From NCBI GenBank assembly GCA_037389465.1, contig JAZARR010000110.1:2671501-2735500 (forward strand): a DNA stretch of 64,000 bases, written 5' to 3'. Shown one piece after another: positions 1 through 13,038 of this stretch. How positions within the stretch are numbered: position 1 is the first letter of the stretch; the number at the start of each line of letters is the position of its first letter. The DNA comes from Baylisascaris procyonis. Lineage: Eukaryota; Nematoda; Chromadorea; Rhabditida; Ascarididae. The position numbers were made by a program, and so were the translations under genes. The notes beneath the pieces were generated by a model, which ran no database searches, was not told where the DNA came from, and worked only from the letters and a program-made list of their open reading frames with translations.

Positions 1-129
1 ATTCCTATATAATAGTGCATTGAAATATGGAAATGATAGATTTTATTTTATAGGAAATGGATTGTTTAGGCTTTAGCTGCCGCAATAAGAAGCTTAGTAA
101 TAGTGATGAAATGATTTCGAAGGTTACAG

Positions 130-3100
130 GTGCAACTTCAGCTACTGACAGCTGTAGTGAAGTTGTTCCTGAAGCGCCCCAGTGACACACAACAACTGGT
201 GCAAAGAGTTCTATCGTTGGCGACGCAGGACAGCGATAATCCGGATTTGAGAGATCGTGGATATATCTATTGGCGTTTGCTTAGCGCGGATCCAGCGGCA
301 GCCAAAGAAGTTCGTTCGATGTTGAACTCCCTTTTCTGTTATTTCTTCAAATGGGCGATGATATGTCTTGTTGATCGTGGAAATCAAAATTTTCTGTATT
401 GCGACAACTTCCGGGTACCTAGTATAAATCAGTGTTTGATTCGAGTGCTGATCGAAGGATTTGGAACTTTGTCGGCACATTTCGATTCTTCACTTGGTTT
501 TTTTTAAGTTTTATATGCAAGAGGATATTTGAGCTAGGCTGCAGTTGGATTACTAGGCAGTTTACTGGCTTACTGCTTATGCTTTAAAGTGTGCTTTTCT
601 CACCCGCACTTTCATTTTGTATCGGTCAGTTCTTAATTCGGGTAGCTCCGTGGGATGTCTTTTTGCTATAGTCAACTATTCGAGAACTGCCTGTTAATTA
701 AATCATAATACCATGTTAAAGATCTATGCTTGGAGTTAGTTACTCATCTTCGGCTGCTGTTATATGCATTTTTTTCTCTTTGCCGAATACATCGTGCAAT
801 TTTTGATTCGACTCGGATCAAAAGTTTCCCCTATTCATGGCTGATATCACTTCGCAACTGTTCAGTCATTTTTATCCCATAGCTACCATAAGGAGCATAA
901 AAGCCGGAAAGGCACTATATATTCAGAAATTCACCCCACTTTTAACGTCACTCAAGGTTCTTTAGGGTTTAAGTTGCTTGAAAATGCATTCTAAAATCAT
1001 TAAATCTATTGGTGTTTGTTTTGATGTTACTTTCGTAAACATATGTAAACTGAAGTCGGATCATTCTTGAAAGGCTTTCATATTGAATTGTGGACTAGAA
1101 TATGTTATGATTGTAAGGTGGTTCTGGCGGAAAAGCCGTTGATCTCAGAAGAGACAGATTTACTCGAACCATCTCTGCTCGATCAGTTGGTTTGTCATAT
1201 CGGATCGTTGGCATCTGTCTATCACAAACCACCAAGTTCATTCGTCGATACAGCTAAACAACCGTTGCGGTTGACTAATGCACAAACTGCTGGGTGAGTG
1301 GATTCTATTCAGTGAACGGCGAAACTCTGAAGTCATTGTGTGATAGGCGGTAGGTTACGAAGGCTGATACTGCAGATCAAGTTCAATCATTTTCCGTTGC
1401 GTCCATCTCCCCCTCATCCCTCCCGTCGTTCCCTCGTTCCCTCCTCCCCCTCCTTCATCCTTAATACCTCTCTTTTGTTTTTCATTCCCCCCTTCCAATT
1501 ACGTTGATGATGTCATCTTGATTCGAATTGTTGCATAAGGAGAAGAGAAATTGTTAACTCTACTATTAGTAGTCCATAGTTTTATTAGTAATTAAGTGCA
1601 TTATTTATCCAACTTTGATGCGTTATTTTGAGAAACCTTTTTTATAATAGTTATGAATCATCGAAATTGCTAGCGCGATGAAATTAGATCTCATAATATA
1701 ACGCATTTCACAGCATAAACGTATTGTTTATTTTTGTATGCTGCGTGTGATGTTTAATGTGATCGACGCCGTTTGTTAATGTGATATACAAATGATGCTA
1801 GCTTGAATGATCAATTCCACTGTATATAGTTTTATTACTATTTATCTTTACTATTTATTACTATTTCATCTATGGGTTTTGACTGTTTATCATTTATTTG
1901 GAATTTATCGCAGTTTGGTGATTTCCTTTCTTCTGGTATGCGTTTGTTTATAAGAAAGACATTTCTTCCACCGCCGCCCCTCCCCTCCCTCCCACGTCGC
2001 TTCCCATTCCCCCTTGCTGGCTTGTGGGTATGGGATTAATCCTGTCCTGTCCCTTCTATCCTTCCACCTATACTAATCCATTATGTTGGGTAGCTCTTTG
2101 TTGTAAGTTTGGTGGTTTTAGCTTTCTTTTAGTATTGAATTAATATTTGTTGTAGTGGAGGTGCAGCCGCAGGCGGTGATGCAGCTGGACGTCTAGGAGT
2201 AAACGCTGAGGGGAGCGTAACTACAGCGCCAACGGTGATACCATCACAGGATACTCTAATTGCCGATCTTTTATCATTGGATTTAAGCGCTCCAGCACCA
2301 GGTGTTACAGCCGCAGGTTAATGCTTATATTTGTTTCGTGACGATTCAAGAGTAGGTGCAACTCAGTGGGTAAGGTTCTACTGAACTGTTTAGTTGTTGA
2401 GTAAAGATGTGATTACATCATGAAATAATTGTTGTTCGTTGTTTTATTGTGGAACACATAACTGACTTTCCAGCGTTTAGAAATCCAGATCCTTAATCTT
2501 CTCTATAAATCTAGCGTAGCCTGAGATCTGGGCTACAACTTTTTTCCTAAATTGGGGGTAGCTTGAAGTTTACTGTGGGCTCTTCCTTTTGAATTACAAG
2601 GAATGATGCTTAACTTTCTAGCGATCCTTAACTTTGTCGTGACTATGGAAAGCACTTGCAGAAACCTACAAAACTTAGATTATATTTTGAGATGGTTATG
2701 TCGTAACCCGAGCTGAGTTAATCGTTGCCTCAGTGGTCTGATAAAAGTAATGGGGCAACATTTTCTTTCTGTTTGCAGGTTTTGGTCTTAGTGTTCTGTT
2801 CTGTTCCAGGCTTAGGTATGGGATCATACCAGCCAGCACCGATCTCATCCGGTCTTGATGATTTGCTGGGGCTTGGTTCGGATGGTTTGTTGGGCGATAT
2901 CGGCGGTACGACTTCACCACCAACGGTGCAGATGCAACCAACGATTCCGATGTCAGGAAGCGGTGGATTTGGAGCACCACCTACACCTTTTGGTGCCGCT
3001 CCGCTGGCGATGCCCGTCGCTCCTGCGGTGATACCAACAGCTGCTGTTCCACCTGCCGCAGCTGCAAATCCTTTCGCTGGACTAGGGGATATCTTCGGAA

Positions 3101-5601
3101 CTGCATCCACTGCCCCATCTCTCCTTGGAGCTCAAGTCAGTTACGTCGCCCCTAAGGCGGTAATTTTTTTTATAGTTTTTTGTCTCATATAATGGGCGTG
3201 AATCCTTTCTTGCAACCTTAGATTGCTGGAAATATTTTGAAAGCAGAAAAGTTCATTAACTAACCACAAGATTTTTTGAAGGTATGGCTCGAAGCGAGCC
3301 GAGGCAAAGGAACGCAAATCGAGGGTACATTCGCACGTCGTGGTGGTCGTATTTACATGGATATGACGTTCTCTAATCGTGCTATGCAACCGTTTACGGG
3401 ATTCGCCATTCAATTCAATAAGAATTCGTATGTTTTTGCTTTCGTTATTGTACCGGAGATACGGATTTATCATTTTATGGATGGTCAAAATTCAACCGTG
3501 AGAGAGGCATTGACTGCGTTCCATCGAAGGTGGTGGTATCGACCTTAGTGAGTTCACATACCTAGAAGCGAGTGTACGATCGAAGAATTTGACATATCGT
3601 GATAAGTATAAATATAAAAGAGTGACTTTAAGTGGAGCACTTCCGGCTCCCGTTGAGAATTTTCTCTTGTTAGCTTCTATTGTTGCTAAGATTATATACG
3701 TGGAACTTCTTGTTATCGATTGAAATGTTTTCCTCTTAGGTTTGGACTAATACCGGCTGAGCCATTGTTGATCAATTCACCACTCTATCCAAATCAGTCG
3801 ATTAACGTTTCGCTGCCATGCAAAACGGATGGTCCAGTCCAGAAAATGGAACCACTAACCAATCTTCAAGTCAGTTTTTTTTTCACTGCTATTTGGGCGT
3901 ATTTAAAGAAGAAAAATTTGGATGTTAGATATGCGAAATTTTCTGTCATGTTTACGCAGGATTTTTTAGAACATTGAGCTTTTCATATTGAACAAGATTT
4001 ACGGAAAATTTGGTCGTCTCGGCAGGGGTTTTTGTCTATTAAACCTTCATACTTTGTGATCTGTTGTATTTTATGGTTTTTTGATTAATGTTTGGAAATC
4101 GTTGCATAATTGAAGCATTATAAGGATAAGGTATATTATAGGTAGCTGTGAAGAACGATGTGGATGTGTTCTATTTTGCGGTTATTGTACCGCTGCATAT
4201 GTTCTTCGACGAGAATGGGCAGATGGATAAGCGCGAATTCTTACAATTATGGAAGGAAATACCCGAACAGAATGAACTTCAATTCAGCATTAATAATACA
4301 CAAGGTTTAAATGCAGGTCGGTTCATCTGCCTCAGTTATTGTTTCTTTTTCTTTCATTTTAGGGCGCTGGTCACTATTTATTGAAATGACCACTGCACTT
4401 TCATGTTTTTTTTTTCACAATGATTTCACCTGAAATAGAGTTTGGCCAGGTGTGCTGTTGTCAAAGAAGACATGCGCTAGTACTTTCGAATGTCGATCGC
4501 AATGTTTTTTACTGTATAAGTTCTGTGCTTGGGGAATAATAGAACATAAATCTTGCTGAGAATGTAATTATTGAGCTGTTAAATACTAATGCCATGTATC
4601 ATTTCTTCAAAAACTATTTCCGGAATTCTAGCAGTTGGACGGGTAGAACCTTTCAGTTGTTTTTTTTTTACATTTGAAGCATGTATCGGTTGGTTTTCCA
4701 TTGATGACAGGGTATGGTTTTCCCGAGAGGGATAAGATCTTTGGTTTTTCCTCATTTATATTTGCATATTTTCATGTAAATTTTTATATGGGATAAAAGC
4801 TTTCTGAGTTTTGATAGATTATTTGATGTTGGTGTTAATAGGTGATTAGGACAGCCGGTTGTCAGCATTCGTTTATCTTTTGAAATATTTTATTTTCTTT
4901 GCAGATGATATTTGTACGAAACTTCAACAGAATAACGTTTTTACTGTGGCGCGTCGTAATGTTGACGGACAAGAATTGCTCTATCATTCAATCAAATATA
5001 CGAATCAAATCCATGTTCTATCCGAGTTGAAAATGCAGCAGAATTCTCAAATTCTAACGGTAAATATTTTTTTATTTGTTTATTTATTTACTTTTTTTAG
5101 TTTATTGTTGGTAATAGATTATGGGGGTTTTGTTTCATTATGCTGATTGGTTGCGAACGAGTAAATTATAATAGTAACAATAGTAGTGAGTTTGTTTGTA
5201 GCAAATACGCTTGATATAGAGATTAGCTATGCAGGATGTGAACTTTAAGTCAATTCTAGGAATTATTCATTGAAAGAATTTCCACATAGTTTGCGATCAC
5301 TGCTATTAGATAAGCACTTTGACGAACTATTGTGGATATTTGCTTACGCTATCTACCTCATTGTTGTAGAGGTCATATTATTTAGTTAGGAGTTGTCGAC
5401 TCTTTTATTTAAGAGCATCGGAGTGGATTGTTTGTGAATCGATTCCGAATCACTGGAGCGTATCGCTTATGAGCCGATTCCGCATTCATTGTCTAACTAT
5501 CTAATTAAGGTAGATATGTTTTTCAGCTATCGCTGAAATCACGTCATCTGGCAGCGATTGCGAATCTCAACGACGAATATCAATTAATAATCTCGAATTG
5601 A
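130..5601 (+). CDS. apb-1: Beta-adaptin, large subunit of AP-1/AP-2 clathrin adaptor (3' part, 9 exons)
   Basis: Exons: 130-309, 1118-1293, 2156-2316, 2810-3159, 3282-3427, 3740-3869, 4142-4316, 4905-5059, 5527-5601 (TGA). All phases agree, giving 515 residues; the N-terminal half lies left of the window. Exon 1 begins after TTACAG and reads [20 protein letters not shown], the end of the adaptin trunk; [19 protein letters not shown] and [18 protein letters not shown] are near-invariant in AP1B/AP2B. A Gly/Ala/Pro hinge follows (about residues 105-285) with [12 protein letters not shown], a clathrin-box-like acidic/Leu motif. The C-terminal appendage starts near YVAPKAVWLEA and includes [29 protein letters not shown] and the closing LSLKSR helix region. 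Nematodes use one beta subunit for AP-1 and AP-2, so the symbol is by family. Function: cargo sorting and clathrin recruitment at Golgi, endosome and plasma membrane. First donor is the uncommon GTTCGT. Very confident of family. Confidence 0.95.
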
Positions 5602-8600
5602 ATGGTTGATCAGTATCTTGCTCTCGTAGAATTCCCAACTCGCTTCCTATATTCTTCGTTTAATTTATTTTAATTATTATTGCTTCTATATTTGTGTTAT
5701 ATCTATTTTCGCTGATCGATTTATTTAAATGTTGTAATATTTATAGTGATATCAATATTTTTAGCTGGTTGTGGATTTGAATGATATCAGAGTGAAGTGA
5801 TTTTGGTTGTAATAGCGATATTTTCTTGTTTCAATCATGGAACATGAATTTTGATTATTTGGTTTTTATATGAGAGAAGAGTACTGATTGGAGGGGCAAA
5901 GGGGTGAGTGGGCAGAGGGAAAGGGCGATTGTTTGAAGTTCTTGGGAGAAATATTACGTTGATACAAAAGGCGTTTATAATTTATGCTAAATGCAAATTT
6001 ATCGATCACAATGGTTGTGAATTTCCTTTTCTCTAATCGCAATAATTTTATTCGTATCGTTTAAGGTTGATGAGTGAATCTTTTTTCTCGCAGTTTCATT
6101 ATTCTTGCAGATAGCATTTTAATGTTGTAACGATGAAGTTTTTATAGATGGAAACCTAGTTAATGTAAAGGTCACCTCCCCTCGGCTGTTTAGTCGTTCA
6201 GCTCTCCTAAAGGATTTGCACTTTCTATGAAGATACGGTTGAGAAACTGTGAGGTGGTAGAGATATAAGGGCAAACAGTTTATTCCACTGATATAATAAG
6301 GTGGTAAACAAGTAGAGACTCGTCTACAGGGATAGCTTCGATCGTCGTCACATCATGTAGTTGGCATAACTCCACGTGGTGCCCATCTCATCACGCACCC
6401 CAAAGGCCACACGTAGACCCACCCGGGCACATCGAACTTTCTATATCTACCCGATTCAACCTCGGGCTAGCCTCACAACACATGCTGGACAGTCTTTTGA
6501 TCTGCCTTTATAAAGCTGCTGACCTTCTTTAACATATTTTACACGGCGCGCTATTCCCGCTTGATCCATAGTCGACTAGCCTACATTATATTAGAGTCGG
6601 TTTCTATTTCTGGCTGGGTACACCATCGGGAACATCTGAAGTAGGCAGTAGAAAAAGATAATAAAGATAAATCGTTTTTATTTTCCTGCTTATATGTTTG
6701 AGGGACCCCATCGAGGGTAATTTTTGGACTTTTTTCCCATCTACTTTTTCATCGAGGTTTTTCTAGCTGTAGTCGTTCCGCGACTTTATTTGCCGGAATT
6801 TCTACCTTTCAAACTGCTCCCAGTTGGCATTCCTTCTGAACAACAATTGCCTCTCCACAGCATATGAGTTCCTATTGCAAAAGTCTGTGGCATCGGAATG
6901 CTTAATTTCTCCCACAAACATATCTGAATTTCCAACAAATATTGAGTTGTAAATCTTTGAAAAGAACGAATGTGATGTTTTTGCATAGAATATTGCCGCA
7001 AAGTTGTGATCAAAAAATAAGCTTATAAGAACTAATCATCAGTTCAAAACCATACAATGCGGTTCTTTAAAAAATTTGACATTTCTGCCCCGATAAGATG
7101 TATATTGCTATTATAAAATGGTCCCTAGCGATGTTTACGACTGTTTTTATAAGTGTTTTCTTAATCGTTTTTTTTTTTTAGCTTGGTCTGAATTCTTTAC
7201 AAGCCAACAAGTTTTATTGAAAGTTGTAAAATCTGCCAAAAAAATATTGCAAAAATTGCTGCAAAACTTAATCTAAAATTGAAATATAATTGAGATTCAA
7301 TGGAATCATGAAGTCTACTAAGGAATCCGATACTGTAAAAAAAATTGAAACTGAAATGGTAGCTGAATTTTTGCATGAGGATTGCCTTGTTACCTTCGAA
7401 CCCGCCAATGGGATATATTAAATTTTGATCCCATTTAGTAAGCTATTTTATGACCTTTGACTAATACTCTAAAAAGTACCTTTTTGTTTATTGCTATGTT
7501 GTGTGAATATCACGCTGACCTTTGACCCCTATAAATGTATAATTACATTAAACAAATTGAAATCAAAATAACAAATATATATTTCAAATAGCATCATAAA
7601 TAAATACTCAACGATGAAAAAGAAAGAACACAAATGTAGTGTTAATAAAATTATACAAAGCAAGTACAATCAGCCAATGGCTACTATAAACTTGTAGTTA
7701 ATTTCTCGTACTTTCCTCTACTATTAGGAATGACCAGTGGTCAGTGAATTTTTACCATAAGCTTGATTAATGATTGAGGGAAATCCTGGAACGAATATAT
7801 CGACGTTCACAAATGCTAATCGCATTTAGTTTCTTTTTTCTCAGGTGAGTTGTACTGAAATTGAAAAAGAAGACCTGATTTATTTCCCTCCTTAATAAAC
7901 TGGCGTCATTGAAAAATTTTGTAAAAATTTTAACTGCAGCATAGACGCAGAATTGTCAACGATATGATCGCATAATGGTACCGTCGATTCTCAGCTATTA
8001 CACAAAATTTTTGCTCAGATTTTTTTCGAAGTTTTTAATGATGTGGCGGTTTTCTAGTTAATAGCGTGAATTTTTTTGAAGGTTATATGCAAATTTGTGC
8101 AATATGCCATATATGATTCGATCAATGAATTGGCACATTATTTATCCATGTAGGCAATAAATAAAACAATGAAATGATTTGCCTTCCTCAATGAGTTTCT
8201 CATAATCGTCGGTATTTTTTATTTTTATTTTTTGTAATTACTTAAGTATAATGGTTATAAGCAAGCATTTAATGTTGAAAATTTTCGATGAAAACTGAAC
8301 CTTCCCCAACAAGAACACTATAAGATGCTTCCTTGTCGATCAACATTAAAAATTCTCCAGTGGCCAATGACAGAGAATGCTTGTAATAGTTGAGACAAAT
8401 CTTTTAGATCACCTTTTGAAGGGTGATTTCGTCTACAGTATACTCCGACTTGACAGTAAAAGTGTATCCACTTGTAGTATTAATTTATGCAACCAGTTTA
8501 TCTTAGTATAAGTGAAATATGAAACCATTCCTTTCCTTTATGCCCATCCCTCCGCCTCTTCATCACCTTCTGATCCGAACTCAGTTCACAATTCCGCTTG

Positions 8601-9648
8601 GTGAATTAAAGATTCTGTCACACCTAAATATGTCTAAGGAATCCAGAAAAGTCTAATGGAAATCCCTAAAACGAAATAACTCTGAGTTCATTCCTCATGC
8701 AAATATCCATTCCTGACTGTCAATCTTTCTATTGATTATCTCGGTTCGAATCGTTGTAAACAGCGTCTCCATCATTTTACTATCCACAGCGCAAGTATAT
8801 CTGCAAGTGTTTAAAAAAAATTGAAGCTTTTTTTTCAAATCTATACATTTACTATTCACAACCTACGTAGTAGTGTCATATAACTGAAGAATTTTTGTAA
8901 AGGTGGAGATCCTTGGATTCCGAAGATCGCAATGGGGGAGGGGGAGAGGGAAGGTTGTGATAGTCTTATAAATCAAAAAGATCTAGAATTCGTTTACTTG
9001 AAACTTCGATGATTTCCTCACAACTAGGATATATTTAATCCATCATATACAGCAAAGCTCGTAGTGGAAAAAATATCAACAAAGATATTAAATTGCATTC
9101 CAATATTTCAAATTTTAATTATTATTTAAAAAAAAACACTTAAAATGCATAATATATAAATTGTCATAGTTAATAAAAGGTTGTAAATAATCGCTCGCTT
9201 ACCGATGATATACGGGTGCTCTCCTTTTTACCACTGTATTGTTGATTGTATCGGCGAATTTAGCGGCAATCGCCTTTCTCAACACCTCTATTTTTACTAT
9301 ATTACCTGAAATCTTCTCATTGAAATGATTTCAACATAACACGTTTATCTTATTGATATGATCGGTGATCGAACTATTTGACCTATTCAACATGCAAACT
9401 CAATTACGGTAATACCTTTACTACGGTTGATATGGTAGTATTGAGAGAGATTCTGACGTTCAACTGATAGAGGTCGTGTATGAGGGGGAATCGGACGCCC
9501 AATGCCTCTGTCCATCATGAAGTGTAATAGAAGTAAGTTCTTCATTCGCCTAGATCAATCCCCATCTGCTTCTCCTCCTTGCCCTCTCCAATTATTAGCC
9601 CTTTCCCTAGCGAGAACAAATATGATGCATTAGTTTTTGCATATTTTC
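5602..9648. other. Intergenic spacer between convergent adaptin and G-alpha genes
   Basis: I find no intact gene here. The first part should hold the adaptin 3'UTR and the last part the G-alpha 3'UTR. A less AT-rich block at about 6150-7010 carries broken reading frames on the minus strand (see the next entry). Short purine-rich tracts occur at about 5885-5935 and 8930-8955. The rest is AT-rich with only short chance frames. Confidence 0.6.
6456..7013 (-). pseudogene. Possible decayed mobile-element fragment
   Basis: The block is clearly less AT-rich than its surroundings. On the minus strand, 7013 to about 6790 has an open 75-codon frame, and a second frame there ends in NANWEQFER before a stop; a Trp-Glu-x-Phe context is common at the end of non-LTR retrotransposon endonucleases. 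Downstream, 6569 to 6456 is a 37-codon ATG frame rich in Lys/Arg with CPACVVRLARG. No single frame spans the block and I cannot name the element. It could equally be old unique sequence. Confidence 0.2.
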
Positions 9649-10073
9649 TCATTTGTTAGCAAACTTAAGTAAACTTGATGAAAGAAAAACGATTTTTTCA
9701 TAGATAAAATCGTCTTTTCTCGCAGTGAATCGGGAAGCAGGTTTAAATCCTTTAACGAAAACTAGATAGATTCGTGGTGCTAAAGTTAAACGATAGGGAT
9801 TACAAACGATAAACGATAGGGTTTTAAAAGAGAACATACTCTGTTCGTATTTTTTGAGATCATCTTCTTTGATAAATCGATGGAGGAATTTCCTGAAGTC
9901 AGGTTTTAGCTTCGGATCGGAGACTCTCTCTTGAAAGATATCACATTTATTGAAGAAAATTAAGAAGCCACAGTCTTGTACTTGACTTAAATTAAGCACC
10001 ATCTGAAATTTAAAAAAATTATCAACGTTATATTTTTTATGTTCGAAAATAGGACCACTATTGATTTTAATAG

Positions 10074-10140
<67 letters not shown>

Positions 10141-13038
10141 TATAAAACAAAAATAATAAGAGAAATATAACTAAAAAACATTAATTACCTTCATAAATGC
10201 GGCACTTTCATCGAGTAATGTATATTGTGGATTATCTGGATGAAGAATATTATATTCGGCCATTGATGTTACATATAAAACGAAATTACGATAATTCGGT
10301 TTTGAATCGGAAATCCAATGTGTTAAAAATTCGAGAATTTTTTTCTGAAATTTTTGAAATTTTTCTTCCAAATTTAATTTGATTAACCAATCAAAAGAAG
10401 TCATTCAACTAATCAATTAAGCACACTCTGAAATACACATTCAATATAATCGCGAAAATTGTATAGAAATTAATATCGGCTATTTGGTATTATCAATTAT
10501 AGCCTGAATGAATATTTTGTAAAAATATTTTAGAAATTAAATGTTAGCTATAATAAGTTTTATTTTCTAAGAGGGAGAAGAGTAAATGATGGACACCGTG
10601 CAGTTTACAAGAAAAAAATTTTGGAAATAAATAGTAAATTTTAAAGATATTTTCGCATATGTCGATGAAAGCGAAATGCAATGCAATGCAATGCAATTTT
10701 GAGTAGAATGTTTAAAACATAAAAATTTTATTAGAATTGCTTATAATCTATTTCAAATCATGAAAACGAAACTTACGATCCGTCTAGTACAGATGGACAG
10801 TACTGAAGGTAGAACTAAGAACATCCTTCATAGACTAAAATTGAAAAAAAAAGTGTAAAATTTATTAATAAAAATCAAACCCTCTCAACCATTTGACCAC
10901 CCATATCATGTATTTCGATACGCATTTTATGCACACGAAAATGATAGTAATTAAGCCCAGAAGTTGGATCCCTTGCATGGACAATATCCTCTTCGGTTGG
11001 TAATGTATCATCTCGTGAATAATTCTATAAATTTTTATTTACAGTCGTAAGTTTTTGAATAATGGTTCACCTATTCGAATAACGCAGTACTTCTTAGTGC
11101 TATAAATATCTCAGTGCTTTCAAATTAGTCTCTTTTTAATCTTATTAAGAGATACAATACTATAGAATCTTTAAAAATCCCTAAAATTTCATCCTCCAAC
11201 AATTTAAAAATTCATTTGAATTATTTCTTTTCTCGTAAAAAAACACTTAATATCGCAAAATAAAATATCATAAAATATCGATTAAAAATATACCTCTAAT
11301 TTTATTTCCTAAATAATATTTTTCAATCAGGATCATATTTATTCAGTTACAGTGCTATGAGACCACAAGTAATTCCACTCTTTAATAAACCTTTCAAATT
11401 TAAAAACAGAAAGACTCCCCATCCCCACCTTCCCATCTATAAATCAGTAGGGAATTGACAATATATAATAATTCCAAACCGAAGTTTTATAATATATTCA
11501 ACTTATTTGAAAGTTTATTGTTAACAAATATGGGAGACTAACCAAAATTTTCTCACTATGAAGAAAATGTCGGGCTCCATCCGATAGACGGCATTCAGCA
11601 GCGAATTCATGCCATCGAGTTAGAGTACGTTGCAATGGTTTCTAAATATACCGCTTCTTTAAATATTTCCGCACTAACTATACACATTTTTCACTTATTT
11701 CCCCTTTCCTCCCTCAAATCCTCGTCATTCATCGTTAGCTTCAAACAAGAAAACATTTTAAAAATATCTAATGAAAATATTAATTCAAAAAAAAAAGAAA
11801 TTGAAAAAATGATCATCGAGTGAAAAAATTTCACCAAAGTTTTTTAGCGACGAAATTTCGCAATAATTTTGCAAATTTCGCACTAAGTTTTGCAATTATC
11901 ATTCCAAAAATTGCAACGATTAGAACAAAAACTCTCTTTCGATGATTTCGTCACAGAGGAATTTTCAATTTTTCATTTAATAAATTCAAAAGTTGATGTA
12001 AAAAATTTATTGATGAAATTGCAATAATTTAAAAAAAAAATGCAAAAATATATTCATGAAAACGTTCACCTTATCATCATCAATCAATGAAATTAACTTA
12101 TTCCCAAGTTGTTCATCGAATTGAGATGCCCATTCGGATTTCCGCAAATGTAACGTCTTCACATCTCCACATAATTTTTCGAGTTCGTTTATAATTTTAT
12201 CTTGTTCACTTGGGAATGCTATTCCAAACAATCGACATTGCTGGAAAAAATGGTCTTCGCAAATTTTCCAAGAAAAAAATTCTGAAAATTTTCCATAAAA
12301 ATTTCCGAATATAAAAAAAAAGAGAATGGAATTCATGAAAAAAGTTTTTTTTTTAATGGGATTTATAATTATTTTGCAATTTCTTTTCTACACTTTGCAA
12401 TAGGAATCGATCTAAGCGGGTGAGCAAATCAGAATTTTTATATTAAAAGAATTAGGATTAACCAGAAGATAATCAGCAAAGAAAAAAAAAGAATAAAAGA
12501 AAAGGAAAAGAATAAAAGAATTAACCAGAATTAAATGACAAATGATATGGAATGAAAAACAATCAAAATTTACGAAGCAACTCTTGTAATAAGAAAAAAA
12601 AAAGTTAGACGAAAAAAATTTGCAATTAAAAATCGCAATTAAAATGAGCCAAATTAAATAAACTTTAAGAGAAGTTTTTTGCATATATTCCTGGATTTGC
12701 GCTCGTTCGTTTATACCTGTCGATCATTAAAAATCAACTCTAATCTATCGGAAATTAACCTTGATAATTTTGCAAAAAGCTTCGAGAATATTGTGTTGTA
12801 TAATTAATTTCCATTTGCGTAGATCGGATTCCGAATGTACCGTAGCTTTCTCATTCCATTCGCTATCGTACATCTTATAGGCATTTGGATAATCAGTGCA
12901 TAATTTCATTAATTGCCTGATTATTGTCGATTTACCAGCACCACCCATTCCAATCATAAAGAAACGAATCAATTCTTCCTCGTGATGTGACTCATTGTTA
13001 GCGTTTAAAAAATCCGGTCTACAGCAAACTGCACCCAT
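9649..13038 (-). CDS. Divergent heterotrimeric G-protein alpha subunit, complete, 7 exons
   Basis: Exons in transcript order: 13038-12760, 12240-12070, 11641-11543, 11024-10881, 10344-10189, 10002-9840, 9779-9649 (TGA). They join in frame to 380 residues. The start MGAVCC gives a myristoylation Gly and two palmitoylation Cys. GMGGAGKST (30-38) is the P-loop, altered from the family GxGESGKST. ARDPTSGL (200-207) is switch I, keeping the catalytic Arg201 and Mg-binding Thr204. DMGGQMVERKK (223-233) is switch II, keeping Gln227 but lacking the usual Trp. FFNKCD (299-304) is the guanine-specificity NKxD box. The usual TCAT loop is degenerate (FTARKD, 355-360) and the C-terminal helix ends about six residues early. 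GTP binding and receptor coupling at the membrane are expected from the family; partners are unknown. I reject an exon in 10790-10830 because exons 4 and 5 join directly in phase. Confidence 0.88.
10077..10143. repeat. (AT)n microsatellite
   Basis: An almost pure AT dinucleotide array in the intron between G-alpha exons 5 and 6. It generates artificial Tyr-Ile frames on both strands, which should not be annotated. Confidence 0.95.
10674..10696. repeat. Short (AATGC)n tandem repeat
   Basis: About four copies of a five-base unit lie inside the G-alpha intron between exons 4 and 5. Confidence 0.85.

Noticed and set aside
9649..10181. Poly Tyr-Ile frames here and at 30299-30484, 34466-34857 and 49374-49913
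   Set aside because: They are translations of (AT)n arrays and carry no coding information.
10790..10835. A possible extra G-alpha exon (acceptor TTTTAG, donor GTAAGT)
   Set aside because: Exons 11024-10881 and 10344-10189 join directly in phase 0 and reproduce the family's switch II to helix order (ERKK), while the candidate has an in-frame TAG in one reading and no family similarity.
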